Below, piece after piece: positions 35,294 through 47,845 of a stretch of 64,000 nucleotides of DNA. A program made the translations under genes and the position numbers. The notes beneath the pieces are model-generated. The model saw only the letters and a list, made by a program, of their open reading frames with translations. It was not told where the DNA came from and did no database searches. Positions within the stretch are counted from its first letter, which is position 1, and every line of letters begins with the position of its first letter. Source of the DNA: Albugo candida (taxonomy: Eukaryota; Oomycota; Peronosporomycetes; Albuginales; Albuginaceae); assembly GCA_905220665.1 (NCBI GenBank), contig CAJNAR010000180.1:62001-126000 (forward strand), given 5' to 3'.

Positions 35294-36940
35294 CTAAAGG
35301 AGATCAAGACGCCCTTCTGAAGGAAGATTTATAATCTGAATGCCATCTAGTACAGACTTAGTACTTGAGGCCCAATCATAATCCACGTCATGATTGAAGA
35401 AGATCCGTTGACGTTGATCTCCTTCTGCGAATGCGGTTTGAGATCTGACTGCAAGTCGATGTAAACAAACCGTCTGGATTGATTCCAATTTAATATTATC
35501 TAATAAACTCTCAGAATGATTTTGACAATGCTTCTATGGGTTGATCACGTGCGTTTCACTTTTTTTTCGCCCCGCATTGGTTTCCAACGATGACGTAGAA
35601 CCTTCCAAGCTCTCGTATAGCAGTCCAAAAGTCCCACCCACATCACACCATGTAATATATGGGTAACTTGTTGGGGTTGCATTACCTTGGGCTCATGTTC
35701 CACAAGATCTTGTAATTTGGGCTTGTTAGTGTCAATGTTTGTCGTAATGTAAAAATCCTATCTTCATGTTGAAGGACGGGCCATCAAATAGCGTCTAAAA
35801 CACAACTTACAGGGCTACAGACATGTATTGTAGATCGTTTTACCTGTAAATACGAAAGGCGCCGTTATTTCGATCTTTTCGACAAAAACGAGCGTTCCTG
35901 TTTGTTTGTACCTTTGGATTTCAAGTGTCCACCGTTAACATGAACACCTTCCAGAGCAAGAGTTTGCAAGACGCAACAAGGCTGCTCCGATAGTTGCCCT
36001 TGCAAATTCGGGTTAGCTATAGAACTTCCTCTGCAATTCTTTGTGCGACGATAAAGTACTGAGAGAAAGCATAATCTGTACAATCAATTCTGGATCAGGT
36101 GCAGGCATCGTGATACTGCGGAAAAGCTACTTCAAATCACACGGTAAATGGAATCGCTCTTCAAAAGCCGGATTCATTGTCACAGACATGACCACATTAC
36201 TGTAGCATGAAGATTTTTAACTAACAAATTGTTTCCACCAGAGATACTCCACTTTGTATTGTAAGAGTTTTCGATAGGACTGCTGGTAAGAAACACATCT
36301 ACACACAGTAATTTGTTTTTAAACGAGATCCAAGCTCTGATCTGACATCTCTCCAAAAAGATGATCGATATTGTTTGAATGTCAACAGTCCTGATGACAA
36401 TGGAAGACCAACACAAAGAGACCAAGTTGAGATTCCAGTAGTCTCACAGACTCTTCATGACTATTTATGCCGGACCTATTAAACCCAGAGTCGAGGGACT
36501 TCGTAAGTGCCAGAATTTGTTCCCCAGCACCGAAATTCTCGAATACATGCGGAAAATGGCATCCCAAAGTGACATCCAAATATGGTAATCATCGGATTCA
36601 ATGATTCTGGCTCGGCACAAATGATGTCGTTGCTTTGTACCTGGAAGTGGTATCCGTCATGAAACGATCGTGTGAAGTTGAGGATTCTTCGCCGAATTTT
36701 CAGTGCCAGTATTACACGTTTTTCATTGCGAGTTTGATGAAGAAGCAGTCGAGCACTTTGTCATTGGTACGGGCAAAAGGACTTTCAAACCGGAAAGAGT
36801 AGAAAAGGTTCCAACAAAGTCTGATACCACCAAACAGAAACACACTTGAAATTCCCCATAAGCGACGGCGATTATAACTTGTCAAAACAGCGCATTGACG
36901 AAAATCTCTATAACAAATTATGGGGTTGTTAAAGCGCATT
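35294..36940 (-). other. Possible decayed gene, unrecognised
   Basis: Several short minus frames: 35294-35488, 35865-36083, 36180-36425, 36382-36579 and 36712-36939. Together they suggest coding sequence with frame changes. One part, NTKWSISGGNNLLVKNLHAT (36.2 kb), faintly recalls IPT/TIG domains, where a GG turn precedes a hydrophobic strand. The resemblance is too weak for a family call. Confidence 0.2.
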
Positions 36941-37051
36941 CTGTAGCAAAATCCTCCACTCGCAACGTGCGTATCGACGTGTTCAGTTGTGTTTTATTAA
37001 TGTCACAACTTTTCGATCACCTATTTTTTCTATACTTTTATAGAGGCTTTC

Positions 37052-37840
37052 TCAATCGATGGTGATATTAGCAAAACGGACAAAATTGACAATAATGTGA
37101 TTCATGTCCCACAAATTGTGATAATGGTGATTTGGTCCTACGAGAAGAAAAACAATTCTCGGGAACAAATGATTAATTTCCCGGTCAGAGATGGTGGCGA
37201 TACAAACAAAGATTTGGACTATTACTATGCAACATTCGGAATCCATACTCGGACTTTCTCAACGCTGTTGACGATCGAAACCATTATTAGGTGAAGCAGA
37301 TGAGATATATTCTTGGCACATGTACAATCCGGTGCATTCAAGAGATTGCTAAAGTGAAATAATAATAAGGTGAAGGAAGTCATAAATATAAACTTCACGG
37401 AAGGCAACACGCTTTTCGAGGATTTGGAAGTGAGTAACGATGCGATTCAGAAGTGTCTTCCAGTCATCGAAGAATTCAACAAACAGCCTGGGCTCTTACC
37501 GATTGCTTCTCACTATATGGTTCCACTCACTTCACAGTTGAACAAGATGGGACACCTGTTTGCTGAGGATGACGATCGCAACGAAGTACTATGCATAGAG
37601 ACCGCAAATTCTGGCGCTCGATTTTGGCGAAGAGTGTGTTGGGATGGGTAAGGTTAGGGTGTTGCTGGTCGGTCGCGGTTGCTTGAAGCCGATGTGGCCA
37701 TCTCGGTGCATGATATCGTGGTAGACCGGTTCAATACAGACAGCTTACAAAATAGGCTATCACATGAGGCAAAGTATTCAGCCCTTCTTTTTACACATAC
37801 CACGCTCACGAGAGTTACATCACATAGACAGATCATGTGA
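37052..37840 (+). other. Possible gene fragments, unrecognised
   Basis: The plus frame 37097-37294 is mirrored by antisense frames. The frame 37370-37651 (93 codons, from GTG) reads as a credible soluble protein: LFEDLEVSNDAIQKCLPVIE, then SHYMVPLTSQLNKMGHLFAE. After a stop, a second plus frame continues with VDRFNTDSLQNRLSHEAKYS (37.72 kb). Probably one decayed gene of unknown type. Confidence 0.35.
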
Positions 37841-37931
37841 GCTTTAGTTGCATCCAGATTTATTTTGGATCACGGCTGAACAACTAGTTTGCTAAAATTA
37901 GTAGGATCGATACAGCTGTAAATCTGATACA

Positions 37932-38488
37932 TTGTCAACATGTGATAAGGTATATGTATCGCTGGCTCATCCGACAAATCGGAGACAGATACGAGTGAAA
38001 CAACCTCAATTTATACTAATTGACGCACTGAAAAACGTTTGGAGCAAGAAAGGGGCAATAATTGATGACCTATCCGTGACCATGAATTCTATTCTGGAAG
38101 TGGCAGATCAAAAATCTGATGTTGCCTTTAAAAGTTCCTTTGATGTTGCCTTAAACAGTTTCTTTAATGAGCATCAAACAGTTCCAGATTCGCATCGTCT
38201 TGACTGAGATCCTTCTATTCCTGAGTAATGCAGGAACGGATTTATGAGGCAGTATTTACATCTGATACGCTTGAACTGTCAGTTGAGAACATCTTGGAGG
38301 TATGTGACATTCCCATTTTAATTCACTTCCAAAAACTTGACGTATTGGGTCGTGTAGAGAGAGAACGGTGGTGGCTGATATTAGATCTACGGGGCCGCAG
38401 AGAAAGCTCGTGTGAGCGATTCAGCTGGTTAACGGATATGATCAACGAATCCATCACAGATCTGACGCAAATGAAACTTTATCAATAA
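37932..38488 (+). CDS. Hypothetical gene fragments
   Basis: Two consecutive plus frames. 37932-38207 (91 codons) contains IRVKQPQFILIDALKNVWSK and a small internal duplication, SDVAFKSSFDVALNSF, from a repeated GATGTTGCCTT. 38228-38488 (86 codons, ATG) ends in RFSWLTDMINESITDLTQMK. The 20-bp gap carries two stops. Likely the same broken gene as the fragments just upstream. I do not recognise it. Confidence 0.35.
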
Positions 38489-38609
38489 TCGACGTGCAAG
38501 GCGACCTCTGCGTCGCGAGTTGATTGTAATCCCAGCAATCAATTACCAATCGTTAAGAAAGTAGCTTCAATTTGAAACGGAGCGTCCTGTGCCAGAGAAA
38601 CACCGAATG

Positions 38610-38927
38610 TCATTCCAAATTTTTGAAGCCAAAAGCCATAAGCAATACGGCATTTTTTAATGGAAATGAGCTGCTGAAATTTCCGATAGTTGACACTCGA
38701 TGATCTAGATAGTTCTGAATAACCTTTACAAACGAGGATGCAGGTCGCGTTGCGTACTCGATATTGAATTTTGCCAAGGTCGAGGTAGAATTTATTCCCA
38801 AAGCATCCTCTGAACGAGTGCAAAAGAATAACTCGAGACGTGCAAAACTTCTAGGCGAGGTCGATATTTGCTGATTGTTATCGGTACCATTTACAGTCGC
38901 AGCGATAACAGCAGAGGATGTCGTCAT
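38610..38927 (-). CDS. Hypothetical protein, 105 codons
   Basis: Minus frame with an ATG start and a polar N-terminus (MTTSSAVIAATVNGTDNNQQ), then FARLELFFCTRSEDALGINS. No antisense frame of similar length covers it, which makes it somewhat more credible than its neighbours. No family is recognised. Confidence 0.35.
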   Translation of the reverse strand: MTTSSAVIAATVNGTDNNQQISTSPRSFARLELFFCTRSEDALGINSTSTLAKFNIEYATRPASSFVKVIQNYLDHRVSTIGNFSSSFPLKNAVLLMAFGFKNLE

Positions 38928-40200
38928 TGAAGTAATCTATATCTCGGGTTCATTAGGGAAAGGCAAAGAGAAATTTCATAGTCAGCCAAACTGCTCGATA
39001 GAAGAAGGTCGTTAAGCCAGCAGCGCCTCCCATGAAGAGATGAAAACAAGATACCAGTTGCTTATCGCATTAACTCTGTACGTTATAAAAAGACTCGCAA
39101 TCATTGAAAGCATGAGATTTGTGGTAAATTTTCTGGTGTGCGCGATTTGAGCTTGAGCTAATCAGGAAGTGGCACTTCTTCAGTCGACAAAAGAATTCCG
39201 TTATCTGCTGTTCATATATTTATTTCACATCTCGATCGTTAGATCTACTAGGATTTCCGGCTCAAAAGATGAAGTATGTCCTCTGGAAAGGCATTAACCT
39301 ACCAAGTTTTCAATGCTCTTAAGATTTTAGTAGTTAGATCACTCTTCCGCACGTTGCACAAGCGCACTTGAGTCTAATGATCATTCGAGCCGGATACGTA
39401 ATGATACACCGAACAAAGAAGCTTTTTGCCTAGACTCCAGACACAGTTTGAAACTCAAGACCAGTATACACGCGAGTTTGTCTCTGATACGGGCCTCGAC
39501 CTGAAGCAGGAAAATATTAACCCGGTGGTATTCAGAGAGACAATCGGACTCGTGCAATAGCGCTTCTTCGCCTTCTTGGGAAACCATTACAGTGATAGCC
39601 TTACCATCATTCGGAAAACGCGTTCAGATGAGCTTGCAACAGACATTTTCGATGGATGTCGCCTAATATGTACTTGATCCTTGCTAATGCCAATGATAAT
39701 GAGCAAATCATCATCCACGAAAAGCAAGCGTGCAAACGTTGCTCGAATTGCATGTACTATCCCAGATGCTGCTGCTTGATATCACCATGCTTAAACGCTA
39801 CCTATCGAGTAGACTCAAAGACTTCGTCCTTTGATCCAGGATTCCACACACAAAATTGCAGATTCAACCTTCACCTTTTCAAATGCGAGGTCAGCAAACA
39901 CTCCTTAATATGGCAACTCTTTCACAAAAACAATTCAACAATTGTCTTACCAGCTCTTCAACTAGGTCCCTACTGACAAGAAATCTCTTTCCACTTCATC
40001 AAACTATCAGATATTGTGAATCAAGCTATTAATATTCCAGAGACTTAATTGAGTTTTTCCACTTGGATAAAGGAAGGTAAGCTCGACTACCTCTAGCGCT
40101 ACTTCGATTACCAACCACGCTGTGAGGTTTGGAACCGAAAGTTGAATTGAACGAGCATCACGAGAGCTAATTTAGGGCCATAAACCTGATGCAAAGGTTT
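38928..40200. other. Region without recognisable gene
   Basis: The open frames 39381-39587 (-) and 39656-39976 (+, 106 codons, cysteine-rich near residues 27-47: CKRCSNCMYYPRCCCLISPC) carry no recognised motif. The cysteine cluster is notable but may be chance. Confidence 0.3.
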
Positions 40201-40209
40201 GATCAAATT

Positions 40210-41143
40210 TTACTTAAGCCCTGCCTCTGGAATACGTTTCTTCAATGCTGTTCTCTCATCCTTTACTTTGGCTCGACGCTTTGGAAATTTGAGTAGAAAG
40301 TCGCTCGATTTTATACCTACAATCACGAAAGAACACACCACTGTCCTCTGATTTATGCAAACGGAGCCAGCATAATTTGATTTGAATGTGTAGAGATGAT
40401 GTTGATGCACCAGGAAGGTCTCGTTTTTTATTAAAGCCTCTATGGATTCTTTCATCTGCGAACGCATTTTCATTTCCTATTAACTAGTGTGACTACACTC
40501 AAAACTTCTTTTGCTACAACTTTCAGTACGTGACTTTCTAGCTGCGTGCGCTTGAACGAGATCCTATCATATAATTCATCGATTTGTATCGAAGTGTAGC
40601 TATAATTTGATCCGAGAAATTAATGAATTGCATCACGCGTCGAATCTGACCCTCACTCGGGCCGGGACTCTCTATGAATTGATTACAATCGGCTCAAGGT
40701 GCTTTGAATCCGTAGCTAAATTAGTTAAATCTTGGTCGTTGTCGTCTATTTCTAAAGGGATTTGCTCAGGCTCACAATGGTACTTTAGGCATCATTTATC
40801 AACACTGATGATAATGCGGCCGAGTAGCTGCAAGCATACCATCAACTGGATTACCTCATTTACAGCTCAGGTAGCAAGAGAATTAGGAGATAACGTGAAA
40901 AATATGTCAAATTGCACTTCTGTACAGATCGTCGATACATTACGTCGGCGTTAAATGAACACCCCGGGGCGCTTACCAAGGCCCTTGCCAGGAAACCGTT
41001 GGGACCTACGCGTTCGCATACTACAATATTGGAGTCTTGAGAAGACAGCAGAGCCGCGCATAAGCCAAGCGAGGAAGAATGATAGAGCTGCATCCGAGAA
41101 TGATGCAAACGATCTATTTGTCCCTGTAAGAGATTTTCAGTGA
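40210..41143 (+). other. Hypothetical fragments on both strands
   Basis: The plus frame 40607-40954 (115 codons from TTG) includes INELHHASNLTLTRAGTLYE and FESVAKLVKSWSLSSISKGI. It is followed after one stop by 40955-41143. The minus frame 40210-40473 (87 codons) is basic at its C-terminus. None is recognised. The plus pair may be one gene interrupted by a single stop. Confidence 0.3.
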
Positions 41144-42319
41144 GCCTTCCTAGTTCTTTTCAGTCATAAACGTATTGCGAGTCGAATTTCAGCTTCAGTT
41201 CTCTAACCACCTGCAGCCGTGTTCCACTTCATATCCTTTCTCTCGGTGATGCGAGTTATATCTTTTTTTTTCTTCTCCACTTCTACAAGCCTCATGCATG
41301 GGGTTAAACATGTTCATTGCCGTTAGTTCGCTAATGTCATCGTTCCATCGACACAACAATTTACAGCTTCCTAGAGTTCGATAGGCTCAATTCATCGAGG
41401 TGTGATTGCTTTTCGCACTTCGGAACGTATTTGATTCAAATTCATTTCTCAAGCTACCTTCAAAACTTAATAATTCTGTATCTTCTTGCATTTGATAACT
41501 TTCTCGCCTTTGTCACGCAGACTTATGGTTTTCATTGCGAAATTTGTTACGTATTCAATCATTTCATCGGCATGCTAGCGTATCTCATTGCCCTATAAAA
41601 ACTGTTCACCGATTGCTATACGCTGAAGTCTCAAAAATCTGTTGCATGCGTTAGCGTGCGGTTGTGTACGTCTTTAATATGGCATCCAGAGCCAGCGCGT
41701 GAGGATATCTGGACTTGGAGTTTTTTTAATCATGTTCGGTGCGAAGCGAGTTCAAAACCGAGCCAGTCCTGATTGCTTATTTACAAAGATTAAAATGTGA
41801 AGATTGAATACAAATACTTCAAAAAAAATGCTCCCTCGCACTGCCTGGTCCACTTTCCACTCGACATAAGGTACATACTGAACTGCTCTTCATCCGTCGA
41901 GGACACACGATGCTTCAGAGACAGCAGATATATCGCTCATTGCTTTTGTGTGATGTTTCCGAGAACGCACAACGCACAACGCACATGAGACTTTACCTGG
42001 AACCAGCCGACATCTATTTTCATTACGCTAGCACTTACATTCTGACTTGCTGTGCTGTATGTACTTCGTAAGCAGGATCTGAAAATAGAACTCTAACGCC
42101 GAGAACCGACGACACATGTCGTCCTCATTGATGTGATCGAAAGTCGACTGATCACGCAGAATGTGATTTTCCATTCCACCCAGTCATTAAAGAAGTCGTA
42201 AGATCAACGAGCGTTGTGCCAAGCGTCATGTTCGTCGCTTGACACGTCAAATACGTCGAGTATTACTATTTGACCCTAAGTAGTGTGGCGAATCTTTGAT
42301 TTCTCCATCATCTGCCTGA
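41144..42319. other. Spacer without recognisable gene
   Basis: Only one frame above 60 codons (41797-41988, +), with no motif. No RNA gene or repeat is seen apart from a T-rich run near 41.26 kb. Confidence 0.4.
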
Positions 42320-43339
42320 TCAATCCTTCTCCAGGCTTGGCATTGAACACAATTCGCTCACCACGCGATAGAGTCTTTGATGCTTATCAGGAACTCCGAT
42401 TGACCGTTCTGGAATATAGTTATTTTCCATTTGCAACCCACCACATCCCGCAATGCTGTTAATACTTGTTTGTGTCTTCTTGCAATTAAGCAATCTGCCA
42501 ATGCGACGTCGAGAAAAGATACTTGCACGAGCCTGACAGCGTTCAAAATGGATCTCAAGGCAAATGTGTGATTTTTTATGCACGCACTTATTCAGCTCCG
42601 GTTATTTTGCACCAAGGCACGATATTGCCCTAATTGCTGATAAAGTTACGATGGTGTGTATTCAACGGTAACGCAGACATGATTGAAAAGGTGAGTATGA
42701 ATGCTGTGAACTATGTCACGTCCGTTGCGCATAAGATGACAACCCGTCACTTATGACACTTGTGATTTGCTACATCAAATTATTTAGACCGCGATCGATA
42801 CTGAATGTAACCATAACAAGGTTTTTTTTAGTATCGTCGTTGTGATCTTTCTCGTAAGTTGAGACGAAAATTTGGAACAATGTTCCACGAGGGTAATCGA
42901 CCAAGAAGAATCATGTAGCCGAAGGCGGGCAAACTGCTGAAGGAAGAAATGAAAAAAACATGTCGGTTAGTCTTATCTAGCAGTCTGGGCGAAGCATCAG
43001 AATGAAGAGACCACGCAAATTTCAATAAGAACCTTTTTTGGATTGATTTGGCAACTGAGATACTCAGACGCTGTTAGCCAAAACACTTCTTTGCTGTTTT
43101 AACTTTTAGAGGTACCCTGAGAATTCATTAATTCTTTTTTTTTCCCGCACATACCCGTAGGCTCTATTATTTTCTGACACCATATGATTCTTGGATCGAT
43201 AAGATACGAGGAATGAGAGACCAGATGGACCAGAAGAGCTATAAATTACGTAAAGGTACGGGTTTGATGGGTGTGAGGGTTTGTACTTGACCGCATTGTG
43301 ATACTCCGGATTCCAGTGGTCAAATCTGGGTTCTTTCAA
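42320..43339 (-). other. Hypothetical fragments
   Basis: Minus frames 42320-42583 and 42358-42558 overlap. The latter reads the more protein-like sequence: RSILNAVRLVQVSFLDVALA and VLTALRDVVGCKWKITIFQN. Further minus frames at 42828-43025 and 43106-43339 may belong to the same locus. No family is recognised. Confidence 0.3.
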
Positions 43340-43591
43340 GATAACATTCTACGTCCGATACCACTTCTGAACTCACCTTATGCAAAGTTCCTATTGGCCT
43401 CTTTGCAAAAAGGGGCACCTCTCCGCTCGACTGTCTACCCAACATCATATCGTCTTGAAAGCGTCTATACTCTCAACCAATCACGTAATATGTCAATGAT
43501 AGACGTTTCCGTTGAGAGCGCAAAACGAAGTAATCTCGACGATTTGAAGTCGAAAATCAGCTATTTTCGACTCTACGCCTTTACCGAGTGA
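43298..43591 (+). CDS. Hypothetical protein fragment ending in a repeat
   Basis: A 97-codon plus frame with ILRPIPLLNSPYAKFLLASL and NLDDLKSKISYFRLYAFTE, ending at a stop inside the first copy of the mosaic repeat. The repeat copies the last part of this coding sequence, so the duplication arose within or at the edge of a gene. The family is unknown. Confidence 0.35.
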   Translation: MILRIPVVKSGFFQDNILRPIPLLNSPYAKFLLASLQKGAPLRSTVYPTSYRLESVYTLNQSRNMSMIDVSVESAKRSNLDDLKSKISYFRLYAFTE

Positions 43592-43851
43592 AATGTTCGT
43601 TTTTTGGTTACCGCATCATTATTTCTTCTAAAATTAGCGACTCTTTGGATGAGAATACAGCTATTTTCGCTCTACGCCTTTACCGAGTAGAAATGTTCGT
43701 TTTTTGGTTACCGAAGTAATCTCGACGATTTGAAGGTCGAAAATCAGCTATTTTCGCTCTACGCCTTTACCGAGTAGAAATGTTCGTTTTTTGGTTACCG
43801 CATTGGTCATTATTTCTTCTAATGAATTAGCGACTTTTTGGATGAGAATAC
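43526..43851 (+). repeat. Mosaic duplication, A-B-C-B-A-B-C
   Basis: Three short modules alternate. A (CGAAGTAATCTCGACGATTT and on) is at 43526-43560 and 43712-43747. B (CTATTTTCGxCTCTACGCCT through GGTTACCG) is at 43561-43613, 43661-43713 and 43748-43800. C (CAT...TATTTCTTCTAA through GGATGAGAATACA) is at 43614-43660 and 43801-43851. Copies are near-identical, with single-base indels and a 4-5 bp difference in C. Confidence 0.85.
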
Positions 43852-44231
43852 AAACACTTTTCATTGAAGATTTTCGCTTCAACGATCAAGAATTGCTCCG
43901 TTTCTTGCGGTCCAGTGAATGGAGAAAGCAATCTTTTCAACTTATGTTGGCTATCACATCACTCGTTTGCATGTCTTACTACGCCTTTCAAAAAGCTACT
44001 CGCGCCAGTAGTGGTTGGTTTGATCTTGTTCTGGTAATATGAAGATTCATGATGCATGCATCCGAGCGAATATTTATCGTTTTTCAGAATGATATTGTCG
44101 GTTGTGGACATGGGAACTGCGTCGTAGAAGTTTTTTGTGATCTACCTATTGCATCAACGACAGTGAAGATTGCCTTTTCGTTCGAGATTATTGCAGCCTT
44201 ATGTGCCACTGGATCGAAAAAATTGCTATAA
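43791..44231 (+). CDS. Hypothetical gene fragments
   Basis: The plus frame 43791-44042 (83 codons) leaves the mosaic repeat and reads FNDQELLRFLRSSEWRKQSF, then a hydrophobic stretch (FQLMLAITSLVCMSYYAF). A second frame, 44049-44231, follows. They probably continue the gene fragment at 43298-43591. Nothing is recognised. Confidence 0.3.
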
Positions 44232-44520
44232 GGAGTGAATATCCACACCAAGGGCTCATTCAAGTTCCCCAATCGTTAATAATGCTATCGTTCAGGCTGC
44301 TCACGACGGAATGATACATTAAGATCGAGGTCTGCACTTGCTTCACTCAACCACAATGACATCGATACTACCCGTACTTTCTCATAACGTATGTTGAGGA
44401 ATACTACAGTGGGCAAAGTTAGATATCAACACAGCAATCGGCCTTCCACATCTCGACCCGCCGAAATCGAAATCATTGAAATCATCAATCCCAGAATTCC
44501 ATCCAGTTTGATCGCTTTGC

Positions 44521-45041
44521 TTGAAAAGTGGTTCCTTCCCGTTTATGAGGATTAAACACACTGGAATGATCACTTATCTTATTGTTCAATTGGTATTCAC
44601 TATAAAAATCGTGCATAGTTCGTACGCTGATGCGGAGTCTCTTCTACGGACTCCCTTCATCGTCGTGTTTGGTCGTCTCGATGATCTTACAGCAAGTGTG
44701 TCAGGTGCTTTCTCAAATTTGGACAGAAGGAGTGTGTAGATTCCAGCTATCTTACAATAGATGAATTAAATTATCCAACTTATCTCGATTTGAGCGAAAT
44801 GATAGAAATGAAAGACTTCGTAATGGACTAAATAGCTGGAAGTCGTATGGACAGTTGCATCCTTACTGCTGGGGACACTCAAGACTTTGCTAATCAAGAT
44901 TTAGTTCTGGAAGGAAAAGGTACCAGATCATGGCGATATTCCACATTATCAGCGTCTCTTTTTGAACGACGATTGCGGGACGAAGATCGGATAAATTTGA
45001 TCAATGGAGTGCCAGACATCAATGACTACTGCACGTCATAA
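44521..45041 (+). CDS. Hypothetical gene fragments
   Basis: The plus frame 44521-44739 (72 codons) has a hydrophobic N-terminal third, ITYLIVQLVFTIKIV. Further plus coding-like sequence includes LNYPTYLDLSEMIEMKDFVM (44.77 kb) and 44847-45041 (LVLEGKGTRSWRYSTLSASL). These lie on one strand and may be one broken gene. No family is recognised. Confidence 0.3.
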
Positions 45042-46435
45042 TCGGTCTCACATTTGTGAGGATACACACACTTCCTTACACAGATATGAAAGCAGCCAGC
45101 AACGCGCATTGAGAAGTCTATACTCAATCATCGCTAGGAATAGGATGATTATCGACCAAAAGGGAAGAATTGAGAAGCGATATTTTTGAGTGCTTGAATC
45201 ATCTACATTTAGCACGCTCCGAAGCATCCGAACATACGAATACTATGACCGCCTTCAAATATTGCAAGACCTGGCAACCAATCACGGAGTAATGAAAACG
45301 AGTAGCAAACGCAACAACAATCTGCTTCAATCCGATTTGTTCTAATAAACGCTCTTGTTGTCACCGTTATTGGATATCTGGAGAAAAAGGTACACCAAAT
45401 TCGTATGGTATACGTACTTCATGAACTACGCAAACAATCGACTTATTTAGTTGCTGATGGTCGTGTATCTTGACCACAAATGACATTGCGGGCAATAATG
45501 AGTTGTTCTGAATGTCGGACACTGCTGAGGATCAAGGCTACTATGTTGCGAAAAGTGGACCATAAAGGGTTAAGTAGAAGTGGGGGTCATCTGGATTTCT
45601 TGAGAGCGGTATTTATCCTACACAAGATGGTATTGCTCTTCACATCCGATACTTGAAACAGATGTTACTTTGGCGTTATGAATTTTGGCAATATGTAAAC
45701 GGCACCTACTTTTTAACCAATGGATGTATCAGTACATTGCCCATGTTTATTCGAATTTAAAATACCTGTTTGATGCCGTTGTGCTTTTATCGCTAATATA
45801 CGTTGTTTCAAACCTTTTTTTATAACCGGTCGCAATGAATAAAATGCTGCATATCAATGAGATGATACGGAGCTGTTATGCCATTAAGTGCTACGCGAAT
45901 CTCATTAATATCAGGCCGACTCAGTTTGCGGCCGGTGTCCGTTAACCTCGTTTTGAGCAATCTTTCAGAACAGCTACTTCTGAAGAAATTGCTAAGCACA
46001 CCAAGATACGTTGTACGAGTGGCTGTGATCATCTGGCACCATCAGAAGTCAACGCATGGTTAATTATCCTAGAATACCTCTGATTGTGTGGACCACCTAG
46101 TTCAGCTATAGTCAAGCACTCGATCTCAACTATCATCAGTCTGACACAAGACCAGTGAGATGCGAGCAATGGTTCGTCTTCATCGTGAAGACTTTGTCCG
46201 GTATTTAAATCACAAACTATCGGTATAATTATGAGCTCTGTATACTTTGCCACAATGCGTGCTATATCCTTCCAACAAGGACATGAGCTGGACGAGGTCC
46301 CATTCAGCTCAGCGAATCATCAATATGCAATCAAAGAATGTCACAAGCTGGTCGATAAACGTTTGAACACAAAAGTCCATCAGGATAGCACAACAAGTTG
46401 AGAACGTAAGACTTCTATAAAAAATTCCTGGTCTT
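45042..46435. other. Region without recognisable gene
   Basis: Short frames on both strands, including 45820-46032 (-) and its antisense 45878-46063 (+). A plus peptide near 46.24-46.4 kb (HQYAIKECHKLVDKRLNTKV) looks coding-like but has no recognised relative. Confidence 0.3.
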
Positions 46436-47165
46436 ATCGGTCAGAAAACTTCGTCGCGCCACAAGTATCTATTTGCATCTGAATTATGAGCTACGACGCA
46501 AAACCCAGGATCAAAAATGGATACCTCCAATTCATGCCGGTCCCTCTTCTTAAATAAAACTGCTGAGCAAGATGCTAAAATCGCTAAAAAGCAAAGTTCT
46601 GTCTCGCCTAGATACAGCAGGTGTTAATGCTCGCGAAGTCAAGTCGTTACTTGGGCGGCCCTTGGTGTAATTGAGAAAATTTATGCCTCACTAATTAACA
46701 GCGATAAGTCTCATCCCAAGAAAATGGCTTGAAGGCACAAAATGGGAGAATGGAAGAATGCGACTGCGCTAAAAGAATGTTCGTACTGCTGCGTTGGAAA
46801 CGAAAGTTGAAAGAATTCTTGCGCCTTTCCTTGCCATCAATATTCTAGCGAGAGGGAGGCTCATGTCGGAGCCTTATCGCGAAAAGTCTTTGCAGAACGA
46901 GAGGCTCCAAAAAGCGATTGGCAAATCTGTCCAACGGTACAGGTAAGCCAGATCTATGTATACCAACATTGATGTAATTAAGAGCGTTCAGGGGAGCGTT
47001 GAAGAGCATCTCAAACGTGAAATGTTGTATTCGTTGGGATCTGTCTCGTGGCTAAAGCATTATCAGGACGAGCCGTTCATTGTCTCTTCAAAAAGCGTCG
47101 AACCGGACGTATCTGTGCCTGCATTACAAACGTGCTTAATGGCTGGCATTAAAGATCGTGAATAA
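46436..47165 (+). pseudogene. Unknown gene remnant
   Basis: Successive plus-strand peptides: NYELRRKTQDQKWIPPIHAG (46.49 kb), KMLKSLKSKVLSRLDTAGVN, FLAINILARGRLMSEPYREK (46.83 kb), then the open frame 46956-47165 with VIKSVQGSVEEHLKREMLYS. A donor-like CAGGTAAGCC lies at 46.94 kb, between the last two. The composition is that of a helical, charged protein. No family is recognised. Confidence 0.35.
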
Positions 47166-47190
47166 AGGCAATTATGTATCAATGTGACGT

Positions 47191-47428
47191 AAAATACGCG
47201 CTCAAAAAGTCTATTTGAATCGGCTCCTGAAACGCATCGTCACTTGAGTCAACGAACACTTTGATATCTAGTGTCCGGAATGGAAGGACTTTGAACATGT
47301 GGTCTTGAAAAATACGCGCTCAAAAAAGTCTATTTGAATCGGCTCCTGAAACGCATCGTCACTTGAGTCAACGAACACTTTGATATCTAGTGTCCGGAAT
47401 GGAAGGACTTTGAACATGTGGTCTTGAA
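47191..47428 (+). repeat. Perfect 118-bp tandem duplication
   Basis: Two adjacent copies, about 47191-47308 and 47309-47427, differ only in the length of one A-run (CGCTCAAAAAGTC versus CGCTCAAAAAAGTC). The unit runs from AAAATACGCGCTC to GTGGTCTTGAA. One plus frame through the unit reads LKKVYLNRLLKR and PEWKDFEHVVLKS, so it may be duplicated coding sequence. Confidence 0.9.
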
Positions 47429-47845
47429 GTCCTAAGTGCAGACTCTCATGATCTCAGGGACTCCAGAAGCTGACGGACTCATCTTAATCGCTTATTTGGA
47501 CATGGATTGAAAAGCTACAGTCAGAGAAACGTTATCAAGAATCTCTACACGACTCGTAGCTTATACGTTGCTTAGAAGACGGCCCTTATCTTTACTTGGA
47601 AGCCACTTATCAGCGCAATGTTAAGCCATTTCCAGCCTTTGGGACATTTCCCTTCTTTGTGCCTGCTTACTTAGCTTTGTGCCTCGCAACGAAAACGATC
47701 ACAAGTTGATACGACATTTCACTCGTCAATGAATTCAATGAAAGGTATTCAAGCATCCAAACACCTTCCATCTTGAGCATCTGGGAATTGCGTCCGCCGA
47801 AAATGATCTCAAATACCTCAGTATTTCGTCAGTCTTAATGATGGC

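Noticed and set aside
43526..43851. CRISPR-like or integron-like repeat structure
   Set aside because: The modules duplicate part of an adjacent open frame and occur in a rearranged order, which fits local duplication better.
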